Assembly (NCBI GenBank): GCA_964344035.1
Contig: CAYFLK010000004.1
Coordinates: forward strand, 1-64,000
Length of the DNA stretch: 64,000 nt
Origin: UBA1014 sp964344035
GTDB taxonomy: Bacteria; SAR324; NAC60-12
Direction: 5' to 3'
Shown: positions 38,193 to 48,361 of the stretch, one piece after another
Layout: every line of letters begins with the position of its first letter
Position numbering within the stretch: position 1 is the stretch's first letter
Notes under the pieces: model-generated
The model's database searches: none
What the model was told of the DNA's origin: nothing
Seen by the model: only the letters and a program-made list of their open reading frames with translations
Program-made: the position numbers and the translations under genes

Positions 38193-38984
38193 ATGTCGAA
38201 GCATTCAGAAAGTCCGATTGAAAAACTGAAGCAGGTTATGATCAGGCTCAGGCATCCAACCGAAGGCTGCCCCTGGGACCGGGAGCAGACATTCGCCACC
38301 GTCGTACCTTACACAATTGAAGAGGCTTACGAAGTCGAAGACGCGATACACCGTGGTGATCTCGAAGGCATCCGTGAAGAACTTGGTGATCTTTTACTGC
38401 ATATAGTCTTTCATTCGAGGATTGCCGAGGAATCGGGTTATTTCGATTTTGACTCCGTGGCCGAATCAATAACGGATAAAATGATTGCCCGCCATCCTCA
38501 CGTATTCGGCGACGAGAAACAGAGAACGCGGGATAGGCAAAGTGAAGCCTGGGAAAATCAAAAAACACTGGAACGCAATGCAAAAGCAGTCCGCGGGGGA
38601 AGTGCGGCATCCGGGGCATTAAAAGACATCGCGATCACGCTGCCCGCATTAATGCGTGCCGGTAAACTGGTCAAACGAGCAGGACAGGCAGGATACGATC
38701 CCACAACCGCTGATTCGCTCCTGGACAAACTTGAAGAACTAACTGCCGGCGCGCAAAATTGGACGGACAATAAAAATTACCCGCAACATGCCCGGGAATC
38801 ATTCATCGGGGAACTGCTGTTCGCAGCAGCACATCTTGCCCGCCATTTGAACGTTGACGCGGAAAAATCTTTGCGTGAAACCAACCACAAGTTTGTAAAG
38901 CGGTTTCATCAAATTGAATCGCGCCATGAAAAGGAAAAACGACTTCCCGGCCCGCTGAGCATGGAAGAATGGAACAAACTTTAA
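38193..38984 (+). CDS. mazG: nucleoside triphosphate pyrophosphohydrolase MazG
   Basis: A 263-residue two-domain MazG that hydrolyses nucleoside triphosphates to monophosphates. The first domain has CPWDREQTFATVVPYTIEEAYEV (quoted in part) and EELGDLLLHIVFHSRIAEE; the second has KLVKRAGQAGYDP and FIGELLFAAAHLARHLNVDAE. Both sets of metal-binding acidic residues are present. It follows the exporter gene by 23 bases. Confidence 0.95.
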   Translation: MSKHSESPIEKLKQVMIRLRHPTEGCPWDREQTFATVVPYTIEEAYEVEDAIHRGDLEGIREELGDLLLHIVFHSRIAEESGYFDFDSVAESITDKMIARHPHVFGDEKQRTRDRQSEAWENQKTLERNAKAVRGGSAASGALKDIAITLPALMRAGKLVKRAGQAGYDPTTADSLLDKLEELTAGAQNWTDNKNYPQHARESFIGELLFAAAHLARHLNVDAEKSLRETNHKFVKRFHQIESRHEKEKRLPGPLSMEEWNKL

Positions 38985-39082
38985 GCAGAAAAAACAGATA
39001 TTGACTCAGTAGAAGTAACCGGTTAAAGGCTTGGGCTTCGTACAATGAGGTAAAGTCATCAACAAACCGCAACGATGTTTGA

Positions 39083-40240
39083 TCATGCGGATGCGGGCAT
39101 CAACCTGGAAGTGATTGCGTCCGCGAGCAGCATGCCCTTTGGAGTCAACTTTAAGCACGGAGGGTCCCAAACACATTTTCCCTCCTGCTGAAGACAATGC
39201 AGCCAGGCATCATGGCTACCCATGCCTTCCAATGCGTAGCGGGCAGACAAGGCAACCAAATCCAGTCCGGCAGGCTGCCGCAAAGCCAGCATCAGCGTTT
39301 CCGATGCCTTTTGCCGCGGGGTCAGTTGCTCCCTGAATGCAACCGGAAACGTGCCTTGTTTGAGGCAATTCAGGTAAGTCCGTACCGATCTGATGTTCCC
39401 CCAGCGTGTTTGACCATCATACGAATGCGCCCCCACTCCGATTCCGAGGTATGGATTTCCTTGCCAGACCAGCAAATTGTTGAGGCCTTCACAGCCGCGG
39501 CGGGCAAAATTGGAAATCTCGTACTGCCTGAAACCGTTTTTCTCAAGAAATTCCACCGCATGCAGGTACATGCGTGCAAAAAGGTCTGTACGGTTATCAA
39601 CCCAAGCTCTCACGGTGGGATCGTGACCGAACGGGGTGTGTCGGTGGACCTCCAGCCCATACAGTGAAATGTGGGTGGNNNNNNNNNNAAACTGAGCAAA
39701 TGACTGTTCCGGGATGCCGAACATCAAGTCTAGGTTCCAGTTTTGCAATCCAGCACTTTTCAAGCATCGCACTGCATCGCGCAGTTCTTTTCCGGAATGT
39801 ATGCGGCCTAGGCGCATCAGCACGGAATCCTGAAAACTCTGCCCGCCCAGACTGACGCGATTGATCGCGATAATCTTCAACCCGTTCAAGTAGTCAACAG
39901 ACAGGTCTTCGGGATTGGCTTCAAAAGATATTTCTGCATTGTCTTTCAAGTGCCGGATTTTTTTTATCTCCTCGATGAGCAATCCCACTTCATCCAGCAG
40001 CAATCTGGACGGAGTACCCCCGCCGATGTAAATTGATTCCAGGGGAGCAAAACTATCCTCTCCGGTTTGAATAAGCATGCGCAGTTCCGCAAGCAGTCCG
40101 GCAAGATATGCTTTATGCAACGCAGGCCGATCACGACGCACCACGAAGGAACAAAACGGGCAGATACGGTTGCAAAAAGGGATGTGAACGTAAAGCGCTT
40201 TGAAACCATGGGAATCTTCCCGAAAATCGTCATACAGCAC
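39083..40240 (-). CDS. hemW: HemW-like radical SAM protein, interrupted by assembly gap
   Basis: About 385 residues in frame, with an N-filled gap. The radical SAM cysteines are Cys23, Cys27 and Cys30 in PFCNRICPFCSF, followed by IYIGGGTPSRLL, NRVSLGGQSFQDSVL and the C-terminal GNPYLGIGVGAHSYDG. HemW-type proteins are heme chaperones rather than true coproporphyrinogen oxidases. Against family spacing, about twelve residues belong where four X now stand (between QSFAQF and THISLYGL). It has no neighbour on its strand; mazG is convergent. Confidence 0.88.
   Translation of the reverse strand: MLYDDFREDSHGFKALYVHIPFCNRICPFCSFVVRRDRPALHKAYLAGLLAELRMLIQTGEDSFAPLESIYIGGGTPSRLLLDEVGLLIEEIKKIRHLKDNAEISFEANPEDLSVDYLNGLKIIAINRVSLGGQSFQDSVLMRLGRIHSGKELRDAVRCLKSAGLQNWNLDLMFGIPEQSFAQFXXXXTHISLYGLEVHRHTPFGHDPTVRAWVDNRTDLFARMYLHAVEFLEKNGFRQYEISNFARRGCEGLNNLLVWQGNPYLGIGVGAHSYDGQTRWGNIRSVRTYLNCLKQGTFPVAFREQLTPRQKASETLMLALRQPAGLDLVALSARYALEGMGSHDAWLHCLQQEGKCVWDPPCLKLTPKGMLLADAITSRLMPASA
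39679..39688. other. assembly gap (10 N) inside hemW
   Basis: A ten-N placeholder. It happens to keep the frame, but family alignment from memory suggests about 34 missing bases (1 modulo 3), so the printed length is probably wrong. Confidence 0.9.
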
Positions 40241-40551
40241 AAAAATCCCCGGATGATTTCAGTAGCATGACCCTAATAATGTGATATAATTATTGTTATT
40301 ATTGGTTGATTTCTGGTTGACGTTCATCTACTGTATCACACTCGTCCCATGAAATCTGTTGAATCAGGGGACCACACAGTTCAATCCGGGGTCTTTCGCG
40401 GACAGGTTAGACTCACCGGAGTATTCTCCTGCTCCATGGACCGGAACCGGGAGAAACGTAGAACTCGACAGAAGCCGGCCATGGATGGTGATACTTCGAT
40501 GCCCTGCCTCCTGCGCCCCCTTTTTATCCGTGACCTAAGCAAACGGCTCTC
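40241..40551. other. intergenic region upstream of nrdJ and hemW
   Basis: 311 bases between divergent genes. It is strongly AT-rich around 40274-40315, a likely promoter zone for one or both. I looked for a cobalamin riboswitch (B12 box) and for NrdR boxes ahead of nrdJ and could not identify either. A 68-codon frame (40349-40555) ending at the nrdJ start has no family likeness. Confidence 0.45.
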
Positions 40552-43500
40552 ATGAAAATCGAACGTTTATTCACCCGAGAAGGTCAGGATCCCTACCAGG
40601 GGTTGGAATTTGAAACACGCAGTTCTGTGATCCGCAATCCTGACGGATCAGTTGTTTCAGAGTGGAAGGAAGTGGTTGTCCCAACATCCTGGTCCCAAGT
40701 GGCAACCGACATCTTGGCGCAGAAATATTTCCGCAAAACAGGTGTCCCCAAACACTTGCGACGGGTGCGTGAAAAGAAAATCCCCGCATGGCTGCAAACC
40801 TCGGTGCCGGACCAGGCAAAATTATCCCGCCTTCCTGCCGAATCCCGTTCCGGATCAGAAAAAGATTCCCGCGAGGTTTTTCACAGGCTTGCCGGTTGTT
40901 GGACATACTGGGGTCACAAACACCGTTATTTCAATGAAGAAAAAGATGCGCGCGTATTCTACGACGAATTATGCCATATGTTTGCCCATCAAATGGCCGC
41001 ACCTAATTCGCCGCAGTGGTTTAACACCGGATTGAACTGGGCTTATGGAATGACCGGACCCGCGCAGGGTCATTATTATGTTGATCCGGATTCAAGCCAG
41101 GTCTCAGAATCAAAGGATGCCTATACCCATCCGCAGCCGCACGCATGTTTTATTCAATCGGTCAAGGACGACCTGGTTCAGGACGGAGGGATCATGGACC
41201 TCTGGACAAGGGAAGCGCGGTTGTTCAAATACGGCTCGGGAACAGGGTCGAATTTTTCGGATTTGCGTGGAGGTATGGAACCGCTTTCCGGTGGCGGGGT
41301 TTCATCCGGGGTGATGTCTTTCCTCAAGATCGGCGACACCGCGGCCGGTTCCATCAAATCAGGAGGCACCACCAGGCGTGCCGCGAAAATGGTCTGCCTT
41401 GACGTCGATCATCCTGATATCGAACAGTTTGTCAACTGGAAGATGCGCGAAGAACAGAAAGTCGCCGCACTGGTTTCAGGTTCGAAGAAAATCCGTGAAA
41501 TCATCACCGGGCTGTTTGCCGCGATCCATAAATGGGAACCCTCGGAAGAACGTTTCGATGCAAAACGAAACCGGGATTTACGCAAAGAAATACACATGGC
41601 AAAACAGGCGCAAGTACCGTTCAGTTATGTGGAACGAATAATCCATCTCGCAAAACAGGGATACGTGGGAGCGGATTTCGACGAGTATGATACCGACTGG
41701 AACTCAGAGGCATACAATACAGTCTCAGGGCAGAATGCAAACAACTCGGTGCGCCTCACCAATGAATTCATGGAGGCAGTGCAGAATGACGGGGAATGGC
41801 CACTGTATTGGCGCACGGAAAAAAAGCTGGCGGAGAAGGAAGGGCGGGGCCCGAAACCCTCACGGATGCTGAAAGCCCGTGAATTGTGGGAGCAGATCGC
41901 TTTTGCTACCTGGGCCTCTGCTGACCCGGGAGTGCAATTCGATACGACCATCAACGATTGGCACACCTGTCCCAACGACGGTCGCATACGTGCATCGAAT
42001 CCGTGCAGCGAATACATGTTCCTCGATGACACGGCCTGCAACCTGGCCTCGCTGAACATCATCAAGTTCCAGGACCCTGAAACGGGCGAACTGGATATTG
42101 AGCGATTCCGCCATGCGGTTCGAATATGGACCATTGTGCTTGAAATCAGCGTGCTGATGGCACAGTTTCCGAGCCGCCGAATCGCTGATCTGTCTTACCG
42201 TTTCCGCACACTCGGACTTGGCTACGCCAACCTCGGCACATACTTGATGGTCAACGGCATCCCCTATGATTCGAAGAAAGCGCTGGCATTCTGCGGAGCG
42301 GTAACCGCCATCATGCACATGACCGCGTACACGACATCGGCGGAAATGGCAAAGGAACTGGGTCCGTTCCCCGGGTTTAAGAACAATCGGGAGGATATGC
42401 TGCGGGTAATCCGCAATCACCGCCGCGCCGCATACCGTGTGAACGACGCAGAGTACGAGAACTTAAGCATCACTCCCCTCGGCATAGACAGCCGCCATTG
42501 CCCACCCGGCCTGCTCAAAGCCGCGCAGGAAGACGCGGACCTCGCATTGCGGCTTGGGGAACGTCATGGTTTCCGCAATGCACAGGTTACTGTAATTGCC
42601 CCGACCGGAACAATCGGTCTGCTGATGGACTGCGATACCACCGGGATTGAACCTGATTTTGCGCTCGTCAAATTCAAGAAACTCGCAGGCGGAGGATATT
42701 TCAAAATCATCAACCAGTCCCTGCCGCCTGCCCTGAAACACCTGGGTTACTCGAACACCGAGATCAATGAAATCATCAATTATGTGAAGGGTCATGGTCG
42801 TCTTGACGGAAGTCCGTGCATCAACACGGAAGTACTCAGGGAAAAAGGGTTTACCGATGAGGCGTTGCAGAACATAGAAGCCCAGCTACCTTCGGCATTT
42901 GACATCAGTTTTGTCTTCAACCGCTGGATTTTAGGGGATGAATTCTGCAAAAACACCTTGAGGCTGGATGAGGATCAACTCAGCGATTATGAGTTCAGCA
43001 TCCTCAAACACCTTGGATTCAGTGAAACCGAAATTGAAGCGGCAAATGATTTCATCTGCGGAACGATGACCATCGAAGGCGCCCCGCATCTGAACCCGGA
43101 TCATTACAGCGTGTTCGACTGTGCAAACAAGTGTGGGAAGAAGGGACAACGATTCATTGCCCCAAACGCGCACATTCACATGATGGCCTCAGCACAGCCT
43201 TTTATATCCGGGTCTATCTCAAAGACCATCAACCTGCCCGCGCAAGCGGATGTGGATGACATCAAGGACGCATATCTGCTTTCATGGAAACTGGCATTAA
43301 AATGCAATGCTTTGTACCGCGACGGGTCCAAACTGAGCCAGCCGCTGAACACGAGCACAAACGCCGAAGTTTGGGATAAGCAGGACGTATTCGAGGAGGA
43401 ACCGGGACAGGCGGCCGCGATACAGGTTGCGGAAAAGATAATACACCGCTACATCGCGAAACGCCGCCGGCTTCCTTTCCGTCGCAAAGGGTATACGCAA

Positions 43501-44259
43501 AAAGCTGTGATCGGAGGTCACAAACTCTACCTGCGTACAGGGGAATATGAAGATGGTTCGATCGGAGAAATATTTGTCGATATGCATAAGGAAGGCGCGG
43601 CTTTCCGCAGCCTGATGAACTGTTTTTCTATTGCTATCTCGCTGGGTCTGCAGCATGGCGTGCCTCTTGAGGAATTCGTTGAAGCGTTCGTCTTCACCAG
43701 GTTCGAACCGAGCGGGATGGTGATGGGGAACCAGGCGATCAAGATGAGCACCTCGATCATTGACTACATCTTCAGGGAACTTGCAATCAACTACCTCGGG
43801 CGCCACGATCTTGCCCATGTCTCGGAAGAAGACCTGCGGGCAAGCAGTCTTTCCAAACCGGTGGATGTCCCTGAATACAATGAAGAACGCCTGGTCTCGG
43901 AGCGCAAAATGAGTATTGAGGAAAGCCGCGCATTTCTTGAAGGACAGCAGCATCCCCATGAATCCGGCGCAGCGGTTCCCGGAATGCAAAGCGGAGCTTT
44001 CCAATCAACGCAATTGTCTCAACATGGAGGTGAAACCGATATTTCACTTAAGGAATCCTCACCCGCCGAGGAAGGGGCGGCAACAGCGGTTTTCGGAGAC
44101 TGGTCATCCGACCAGCGTTCACGTACGGAACTGATCGAGGAGGCCCGTATGAAAGGCTACGAAGGTGAGCCCTGCGGAACCTGTGGACAGTTCACCATGG
44201 TGCGAAACGGGTCCTGTTTGAAATGCGCGTCATGTGGAGCAACCAGCGGTTGTTCGTGA
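40552..44259 (+). CDS. nrdJ: vitamin B12-dependent ribonucleotide reductase (class II)
   Basis: A 1235-residue adenosylcobalamin-dependent RNR, the long NrdJ type, reducing ribonucleotides to deoxyribonucleotides. Typical are the N-terminal GVPKHLRR, NSPQWFNTGLNWAYG, QPHACFIQSVKDDL, RLFKYGSGTGSNFSDLRG, the NPCSEYMFLDDTACNLASLN catalytic loop and IAPTGTIGLLMDCDTTGIEP. The C-terminus ends in clustered cysteines (CGTCGQFTMVRNGSCLKCASCG) that serve for active-site re-reduction or zinc binding. It works with or without oxygen. It stands alone. Confidence 0.97.
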   Translation: MKIERLFTREGQDPYQGLEFETRSSVIRNPDGSVVSEWKEVVVPTSWSQVATDILAQKYFRKTGVPKHLRRVREKKIPAWLQTSVPDQAKLSRLPAESRSGSEKDSREVFHRLAGCWTYWGHKHRYFNEEKDARVFYDELCHMFAHQMAAPNSPQWFNTGLNWAYGMTGPAQGHYYVDPDSSQVSESKDAYTHPQPHACFIQSVKDDLVQDGGIMDLWTREARLFKYGSGTGSNFSDLRGGMEPLSGGGVSSGVMSFLKIGDTAAGSIKSGGTTRRAAKMVCLDVDHPDIEQFVNWKMREEQKVAALVSGSKKIREIITGLFAAIHKWEPSEERFDAKRNRDLRKEIHMAKQAQVPFSYVERIIHLAKQGYVGADFDEYDTDWNSEAYNTVSGQNANNSVRLTNEFMEAVQNDGEWPLYWRTEKKLAEKEGRGPKPSRMLKARELWEQIAFATWASADPGVQFDTTINDWHTCPNDGRIRASNPCSEYMFLDDTACNLASLNIIKFQDPETGELDIERFRHAVRIWTIVLEISVLMAQFPSRRIADLSYRFRTLGLGYANLGTYLMVNGIPYDSKKALAFCGAVTAIMHMTAYTTSAEMAKELGPFPGFKNNREDMLRVIRNHRRAAYRVNDAEYENLSITPLGIDSRHCPPGLLKAAQEDADLALRLGERHGFRNAQVTVIAPTGTIGLLMDCDTTGIEPDFALVKFKKLAGGGYFKIINQSLPPALKHLGYSNTEINEIINYVKGHGRLDGSPCINTEVLREKGFTDEALQNIEAQLPSAFDISFVFNRWILGDEFCKNTLRLDEDQLSDYEFSILKHLGFSETEIEAANDFICGTMTIEGAPHLNPDHYSVFDCANKCGKKGQRFIAPNAHIHMMASAQPFISGSISKTINLPAQADVDDIKDAYLLSWKLALKCNALYRDGSKLSQPLNTSTNAEVWDKQDVFEEEPGQAAAIQVAEKIIHRYIAKRRRLPFRRKGYTQKAVIGGHKLYLRTGEYEDGSIGEIFVDMHKEGAAFRSLMNCFSIAISLGLQHGVPLEEFVEAFVFTRFEPSGMVMGNQAIKMSTSIIDYIFRELAINYLGRHDLAHVSEEDLRASSLSKPVDVPEYNEERLVSERKMSIEESRAFLEGQQHPHESGAAVPGMQSGAFQSTQLSQHGGETDISLKESSPAEEGAATAVFGDWSSDQRSRTELIEEARMKGYEGEPCGTCGQFTMVRNGSCLKCASCGATSGCS

Positions 44260-44313
44260 GAGGGGAAGGGGCAAGGCAACGATACCTCCGCGCCCTTTGA
44301 ACATGCCCTGTTG

Positions 44314-45561
44314 ATGGCAGACAAAACCGCATGCAATTTCACCCATGTTCCCAAGCCAAGGCCTGGCATTGCCCTGCTGATCACCCTGGTGATCCTCGCC
44401 CTGCTTGCGGTCTTCATGACCGAGTTCGCTTTTGAAACAAATCTGGAAACACGCGGGATCCGCAACTTCCAGGCTTCCTTTAAGGCCCGAAATGCGGTCA
44501 AATCACTGTTCAAAGCTGTCAAGGAAGGACTTGTCACACAAGACGAAACCGATTTCTTCCGCCTTTATTTGCGGGGACTTGTGGAAATTGCGACTCCGGC
44601 CGGGTCGCTGCCATCATTTCTGAATCCTCCGGGACCTGCTCCACTCCCCGCGGGGATTCTGGCCGATTTCCCGGAGGTGACTTTTTTCACCCCCTCCATC
44701 CGCCCGATTGACCACCTCTTCAACCTGAACCGGATTGACCCGGGCAAGTTTCCGGAAAGCGATCCTGACCGCAAGGTTCGTAATGAATTCCTCAATTTAT
44801 TTAAGCAGATCAGGATCGAATTTCAGCCTTCGGCAGGCACCCCAGAAATTCAAAACACAATGCTCGAAGATGAGGTGCGAACACTGTATGCCTCGATATA
44901 TGACTGGAACGATGATAACAGTGAAGACAATTACCCCCAATCATTTATAGAAGGCCATGTCGATTCAGACACGGGATGGTCGGTCAAAGACAAAAGGTTC
45001 GACCGCCTGGGTGAAATCTTGTTGATCCAAAGCAAATTACTGGAAGAAGGTCTGATCAGCAGTTGGATCCCTTTATCTTCCGATTCACGGCAAAAAGATT
45101 CCTGGAACAGGCATTTTACAGTATTTGCCGTTGGCAAAGAAAACTCGCCCAGAATTAATGTCAACCTGGCATCAGCAACAGAAATTGAGAATTTTATTTC
45201 TAGATTTCAGTCAACTTCTTCGATCGAAAACAACAAAGAAAAATACTCGGTCTATGCTGAATTGATCGGGGAAGCACTGCAGCCATCGGGTTTCGGGATG
45301 GAACCAAAGACATACAAGAATATAGATGAAATCAAAAAAACATTGGAAAATGAACCATCAACAGCGGGGTTATGGAATGTTGAGAAGGATTTTTTTCTTG
45401 TGTACAGCAACTGGTACGAAATCCACCTGAAAGCGGAAATTGAAAATGTACGCGCGGAGTTGAAGGCGGTGATGGAAGTGAAAAGAGAAGACAACGGAAA
45501 AGTAAAAACTGACGGTAATGGTGAACCCCTACTGACGATCCATGACTTCATCCTCAGATAA
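44314..45561 (+). CDS. gspK: GspK-like type II secretion minor pseudopilin
   Basis: A 415-residue protein with a prepilin-type N-terminus. A basic leader ends RPG, with predicted cleavage after Gly18, then a long hydrophobic helix (IALLITLVILALLAVFMTEF). The Glu normally at position +5 is missing, which is characteristic of GspK, the pilus-tip pseudopilin. The ASIYDWNDDNSEDN segment matches the calcium-site LxDWxDxD region, and INVNLASATEIE the NVNTA segment. No other gsp gene is near. The end overlaps birA by 20 bases. Confidence 0.75.
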   Translation: MADKTACNFTHVPKPRPGIALLITLVILALLAVFMTEFAFETNLETRGIRNFQASFKARNAVKSLFKAVKEGLVTQDETDFFRLYLRGLVEIATPAGSLPSFLNPPGPAPLPAGILADFPEVTFFTPSIRPIDHLFNLNRIDPGKFPESDPDRKVRNEFLNLFKQIRIEFQPSAGTPEIQNTMLEDEVRTLYASIYDWNDDNSEDNYPQSFIEGHVDSDTGWSVKDKRFDRLGEILLIQSKLLEEGLISSWIPLSSDSRQKDSWNRHFTVFAVGKENSPRINVNLASATEIENFISRFQSTSSIENNKEKYSVYAELIGEALQPSGFGMEPKTYKNIDEIKKTLENEPSTAGLWNVEKDFFLVYSNWYEIHLKAEIENVRAELKAVMEVKREDNGKVKTDGNGEPLLTIHDFILR

Positions 45562-46321
45562 ATCGCTTGCCTCCGTCCCGGGCTGGGAAGTAATAGAGCT
45601 GCAGGAGATCGATTCAACCAACGCGTTTGTGATGCGCGTAAGGGAACACCTGCAGCATGACCGCCGGGTGATTTACGCGCATACGCAAACACACGGCAAG
45701 GGACGCATGGGACGGGAATATGTTTCGCTGCCAGGCAGGCACCTCACCTTCTCGCTGGTGCTTCATCCTGAATTGCCCCGGAACCGGGTGCAGGTGATTG
45801 CACTGCTGGCAGGAATTGCCGTGGCGCGCACATTGGAAACATGGATCGACGGTGTGCGCCTAAAGTGGCCAAATGATGTGCTTGTGCACGGGCGGAAAAT
45901 CTGCGGCATCCTACTGGAATCAACCTCACTTCAAGGCTTCCGGTTCCCGGTTCTGGTAATGGGGATCGGCATCAACACTGAAGGCAGCGCTGACGATTTC
46001 CCCGAACCACTCTCTAAAACAGTTACTACACTTGAAGAACAGTTAGGGGGCGCGGCGGATCAGCCGGCAGTTTTCCGGGACCTGCTTCACAAACTCTCCG
46101 AAGTGCTCATGCAATTCCAAAAGGAGGGGTTGAAGAGCATGTTGGATGAATGGCTGCGGCGCGCCAAGATCGTGGGACAACGGGTACGCTGTTTGAATGG
46201 GAAATCTATTGACGGAATTTTCAGAGGATTGACCGCGGAGGGCTATCCAGAAATCATCACCGACAACGGAGAGATCCACATACATTTCTCCGGGGACATG
46301 CTTGAGCTTGGAGAGGAATGA
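45542..46321 (+). CDS. birA: biotin--[acetyl-CoA-carboxylase] ligase
   Basis: A 259-residue biotin protein ligase lacking the N-terminal DNA-binding domain of E. coli BirA, so purely enzymatic. EIDSTNAFVM, the biotinoyl-AMP loop HGKGRMGREY, LKWPNDVLVHGRKICGILLE (twenty) and GIGINTEGS are present, with a C-terminal beta-barrel (RVRCLNGKSIDGIFRGL). It joins biotin to the carboxyl carrier protein. The start overlaps gspK, and the end overlaps coaX (ATGA). Confidence 0.95.
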   Translation: MTSSSDKSLASVPGWEVIELQEIDSTNAFVMRVREHLQHDRRVIYAHTQTHGKGRMGREYVSLPGRHLTFSLVLHPELPRNRVQVIALLAGIAVARTLETWIDGVRLKWPNDVLVHGRKICGILLESTSLQGFRFPVLVMGIGINTEGSADDFPEPLSKTVTTLEEQLGGAADQPAVFRDLLHKLSEVLMQFQKEGLKSMLDEWLRRAKIVGQRVRCLNGKSIDGIFRGLTAEGYPEIITDNGEIHIHFSGDMLELGEE

Positions 46322-47106
46322 TCCTGACAGTAGATATTGGAAACAGCAACATCGTATTTGGAGTCTTCCGGGATGAGGCCCTTCTTTTTCGCCGTCGTTT
46401 GCACACCAGCACCCATCAGAGCGTCGATGAATATGAAATGCTGACTCGGGGTATGCTTTTCGCATTCAACGGGAACCTGGATGATTTAAAAGGCGCGGTT
46501 CTCAGCTCGGTGGTTCCGGAATTGACCGGGGTGTTCAGCGAACTTCTTGAAAAACTGACCGGTCATGCACCGTTGACTGTCAGTCATGAACTGAACCTGG
46601 GAATCCGCATTGCAACTGAATTTCCCGCCAAGGTTGGGCAGGACCGCCTGGCAAACGCAGTGGCCGCATTTCACAAGTACCGATGCGCGCTGATAGTGAT
46701 TGATTGCGGCACTGCCACGACACTGGACGTGATCACCTCCGACGGTGAGTTTGAGGGCGGTCTGATCTGCCCGGGCATGTTGATTTCCGCGGAAGCCCTG
46801 TATGCCAAAGCGGCACAGTTATTCCAAGTGAAACTGGATCCACCCGGTTCTTTGATTGGGAAAAACACCAGCGAAAGTATGCAGTCCGGGATTGTGCATG
46901 GATACACCTGCATGATTGAATCGCTGATTGTGCGCATAAAACAAGAGATGTCATCATCCTTACATCAGCAAAACCCGATAGTGGTGATAACCGGTGGACT
47001 GGCATCCAAAATAGCCCCCATGCTAACCGAAGTGATCCATGAGGAGGATTTGACTTTAAAAGGGTTATCCCTTATCCATAAATTGAACAAAGCATATAAT
47101 CCCTGA
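46318..47106 (+). CDS. coaX: type III pantothenate kinase
   Basis: A 262-residue CoaX, the first enzyme of CoA synthesis, phosphorylating pantothenate. The ASKHA-fold motifs ILTVDIGNSNIVFGVF, KVGQDRLANAVAAFHKY, VIDCGTATTLDVI and the C-terminal VVITGGLASKIAP are seen. It overlaps birA by four bases, a common birA-coaX arrangement, so the two vitamin-cofactor genes are co-translated. Confidence 0.96.
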   Translation: MILTVDIGNSNIVFGVFRDEALLFRRRLHTSTHQSVDEYEMLTRGMLFAFNGNLDDLKGAVLSSVVPELTGVFSELLEKLTGHAPLTVSHELNLGIRIATEFPAKVGQDRLANAVAAFHKYRCALIVIDCGTATTLDVITSDGEFEGGLICPGMLISAEALYAKAAQLFQVKLDPPGSLIGKNTSESMQSGIVHGYTCMIESLIVRIKQEMSSSLHQQNPIVVITGGLASKIAPMLTEVIHEEDLTLKGLSLIHKLNKAYNP

Positions 47107-47252
47107 ACAGGATGCATCAAATGAATGAAACCCACATGCAACAGGACAATTTTACCATGAGGGACAGATCGCGGTTCAGGAATCTCGCTTTTCATACGAA
47201 CCGGGAAAGGGCGAAAGTCCCCGGGTAGCATCAGGTTGCAAAAAAGGACGTT

Positions 47253-48311
47253 ATGGCCGACGAGAACATGGAAGGACTGGAGGGTCTTGATGAATTCGGA
47301 GACGATTTCGGCGACCAGTTGGATGCCTTCATGGAAGGAGAAGAGGAAGAAGGAGATTCCGAACTCGACTCGTTCTTTGAGGACCTCTCCACCATTGACG
47401 ACCTTGAAATGCAGGATGAGGGAGCAGGCATTACAGAACCCGCGGAAGAACCCTCCTGGGAAGAAGTTCCGGAAGCTGCGCCCCCTGTAGCTGCTCCGGC
47501 CGCGGCTGATGAAGAAACTGACTCGGCAGAGAAAAAAACCGAAAAAAAGAAGAAGGAAAAACCAAAGAAGGTGAAATCAAGAATAGAGGGTTCTTCAATT
47601 TTGATCCCGGGCATCATCACCAGCGTCGCCGGAATGCTGCTGGGGGTCATCACTGTTGCTGTCCTGTACTTCCTAAATCTGCCTGAAGGAGCGCCCTTAC
47701 CGGTTGACATCGTTGTGGAGGAACCGATTCCGGAACCAACCGTGACAGTGGTCCGGGAACCGGAACCTACCCCTAAACCGAAACCGGCGCCCAAACCGAA
47801 ACCTAAACCCGCGAAGAAACCCAAGCAGACCCGTTACTATGTGCAAGTGGCGAATTGCGTATTTGCGGAATGTGTCAGCGACCACCGGAACCTGCTCAAA
47901 CGCTACGGTTACAAATCCCGGGTGACAAAATCCAGCATGACCTCGTCTATGGCCGAGGTGATTTCAAACAAAATCCTGGCAGAGGAATCTTCGATAAAGT
48001 TGATGAACAAGATCAACCGGGAAATCAATTATTCTGGCAAGGCTTTTCGGAAAGCAGAGAATGGCGGATACCGCATTTCACTCGGAATGTATCCAGATCT
48101 TGAAACCGCGGGCAGAGTTCGAAACCACCTGAATCAAAGCTATGGCAAACAGACATTTTTTGAAATAACCCGGTCCGACGACAAGATTACCTATCAGCGG
48201 GTGCATGCGGGAGGATACCGTTCCCGAAAGCAGGCAAAATCCCTGCTTAAACTGCTGGTCCGCAAAGACAAACGTTTCGAGGGCGCCTTCATTGTTCCCC
48301 TCAAACGCTGA
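47253..48311 (+). CDS. SPOR-domain envelope protein
   Basis: A 352-residue single-pass protein. A very acidic cytoplasmic N-terminus (first 90 residues), a basic KKTEKKKKEKPKK stretch, one membrane helix (about residues 115-137), a Pro-Lys/Pro-Glu periplasmic spacer (TPKPKPAPKPKPKPAKKPKQ), then a C-terminal SPOR-like region starting TRYYVQVANCVFAE. SPOR domains bind denuded peptidoglycan at division sites, so a septal role is likely. It starts 146 bases after coaX. Confidence 0.8.
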   Translation: MADENMEGLEGLDEFGDDFGDQLDAFMEGEEEEGDSELDSFFEDLSTIDDLEMQDEGAGITEPAEEPSWEEVPEAAPPVAAPAAADEETDSAEKKTEKKKKEKPKKVKSRIEGSSILIPGIITSVAGMLLGVITVAVLYFLNLPEGAPLPVDIVVEEPIPEPTVTVVREPEPTPKPKPAPKPKPKPAKKPKQTRYYVQVANCVFAECVSDHRNLLKRYGYKSRVTKSSMTSSMAEVISNKILAEESSIKLMNKINREINYSGKAFRKAENGGYRISLGMYPDLETAGRVRNHLNQSYGKQTFFEITRSDDKITYQRVHAGGYRSRKQAKSLLKLLVRKDKRFEGAFIVPLKR

Positions 48312-48361
48312 TTGTTTTTGAATTGCGTTATCCGCTGGTGTAGGTATGCTTACAGAATTAT

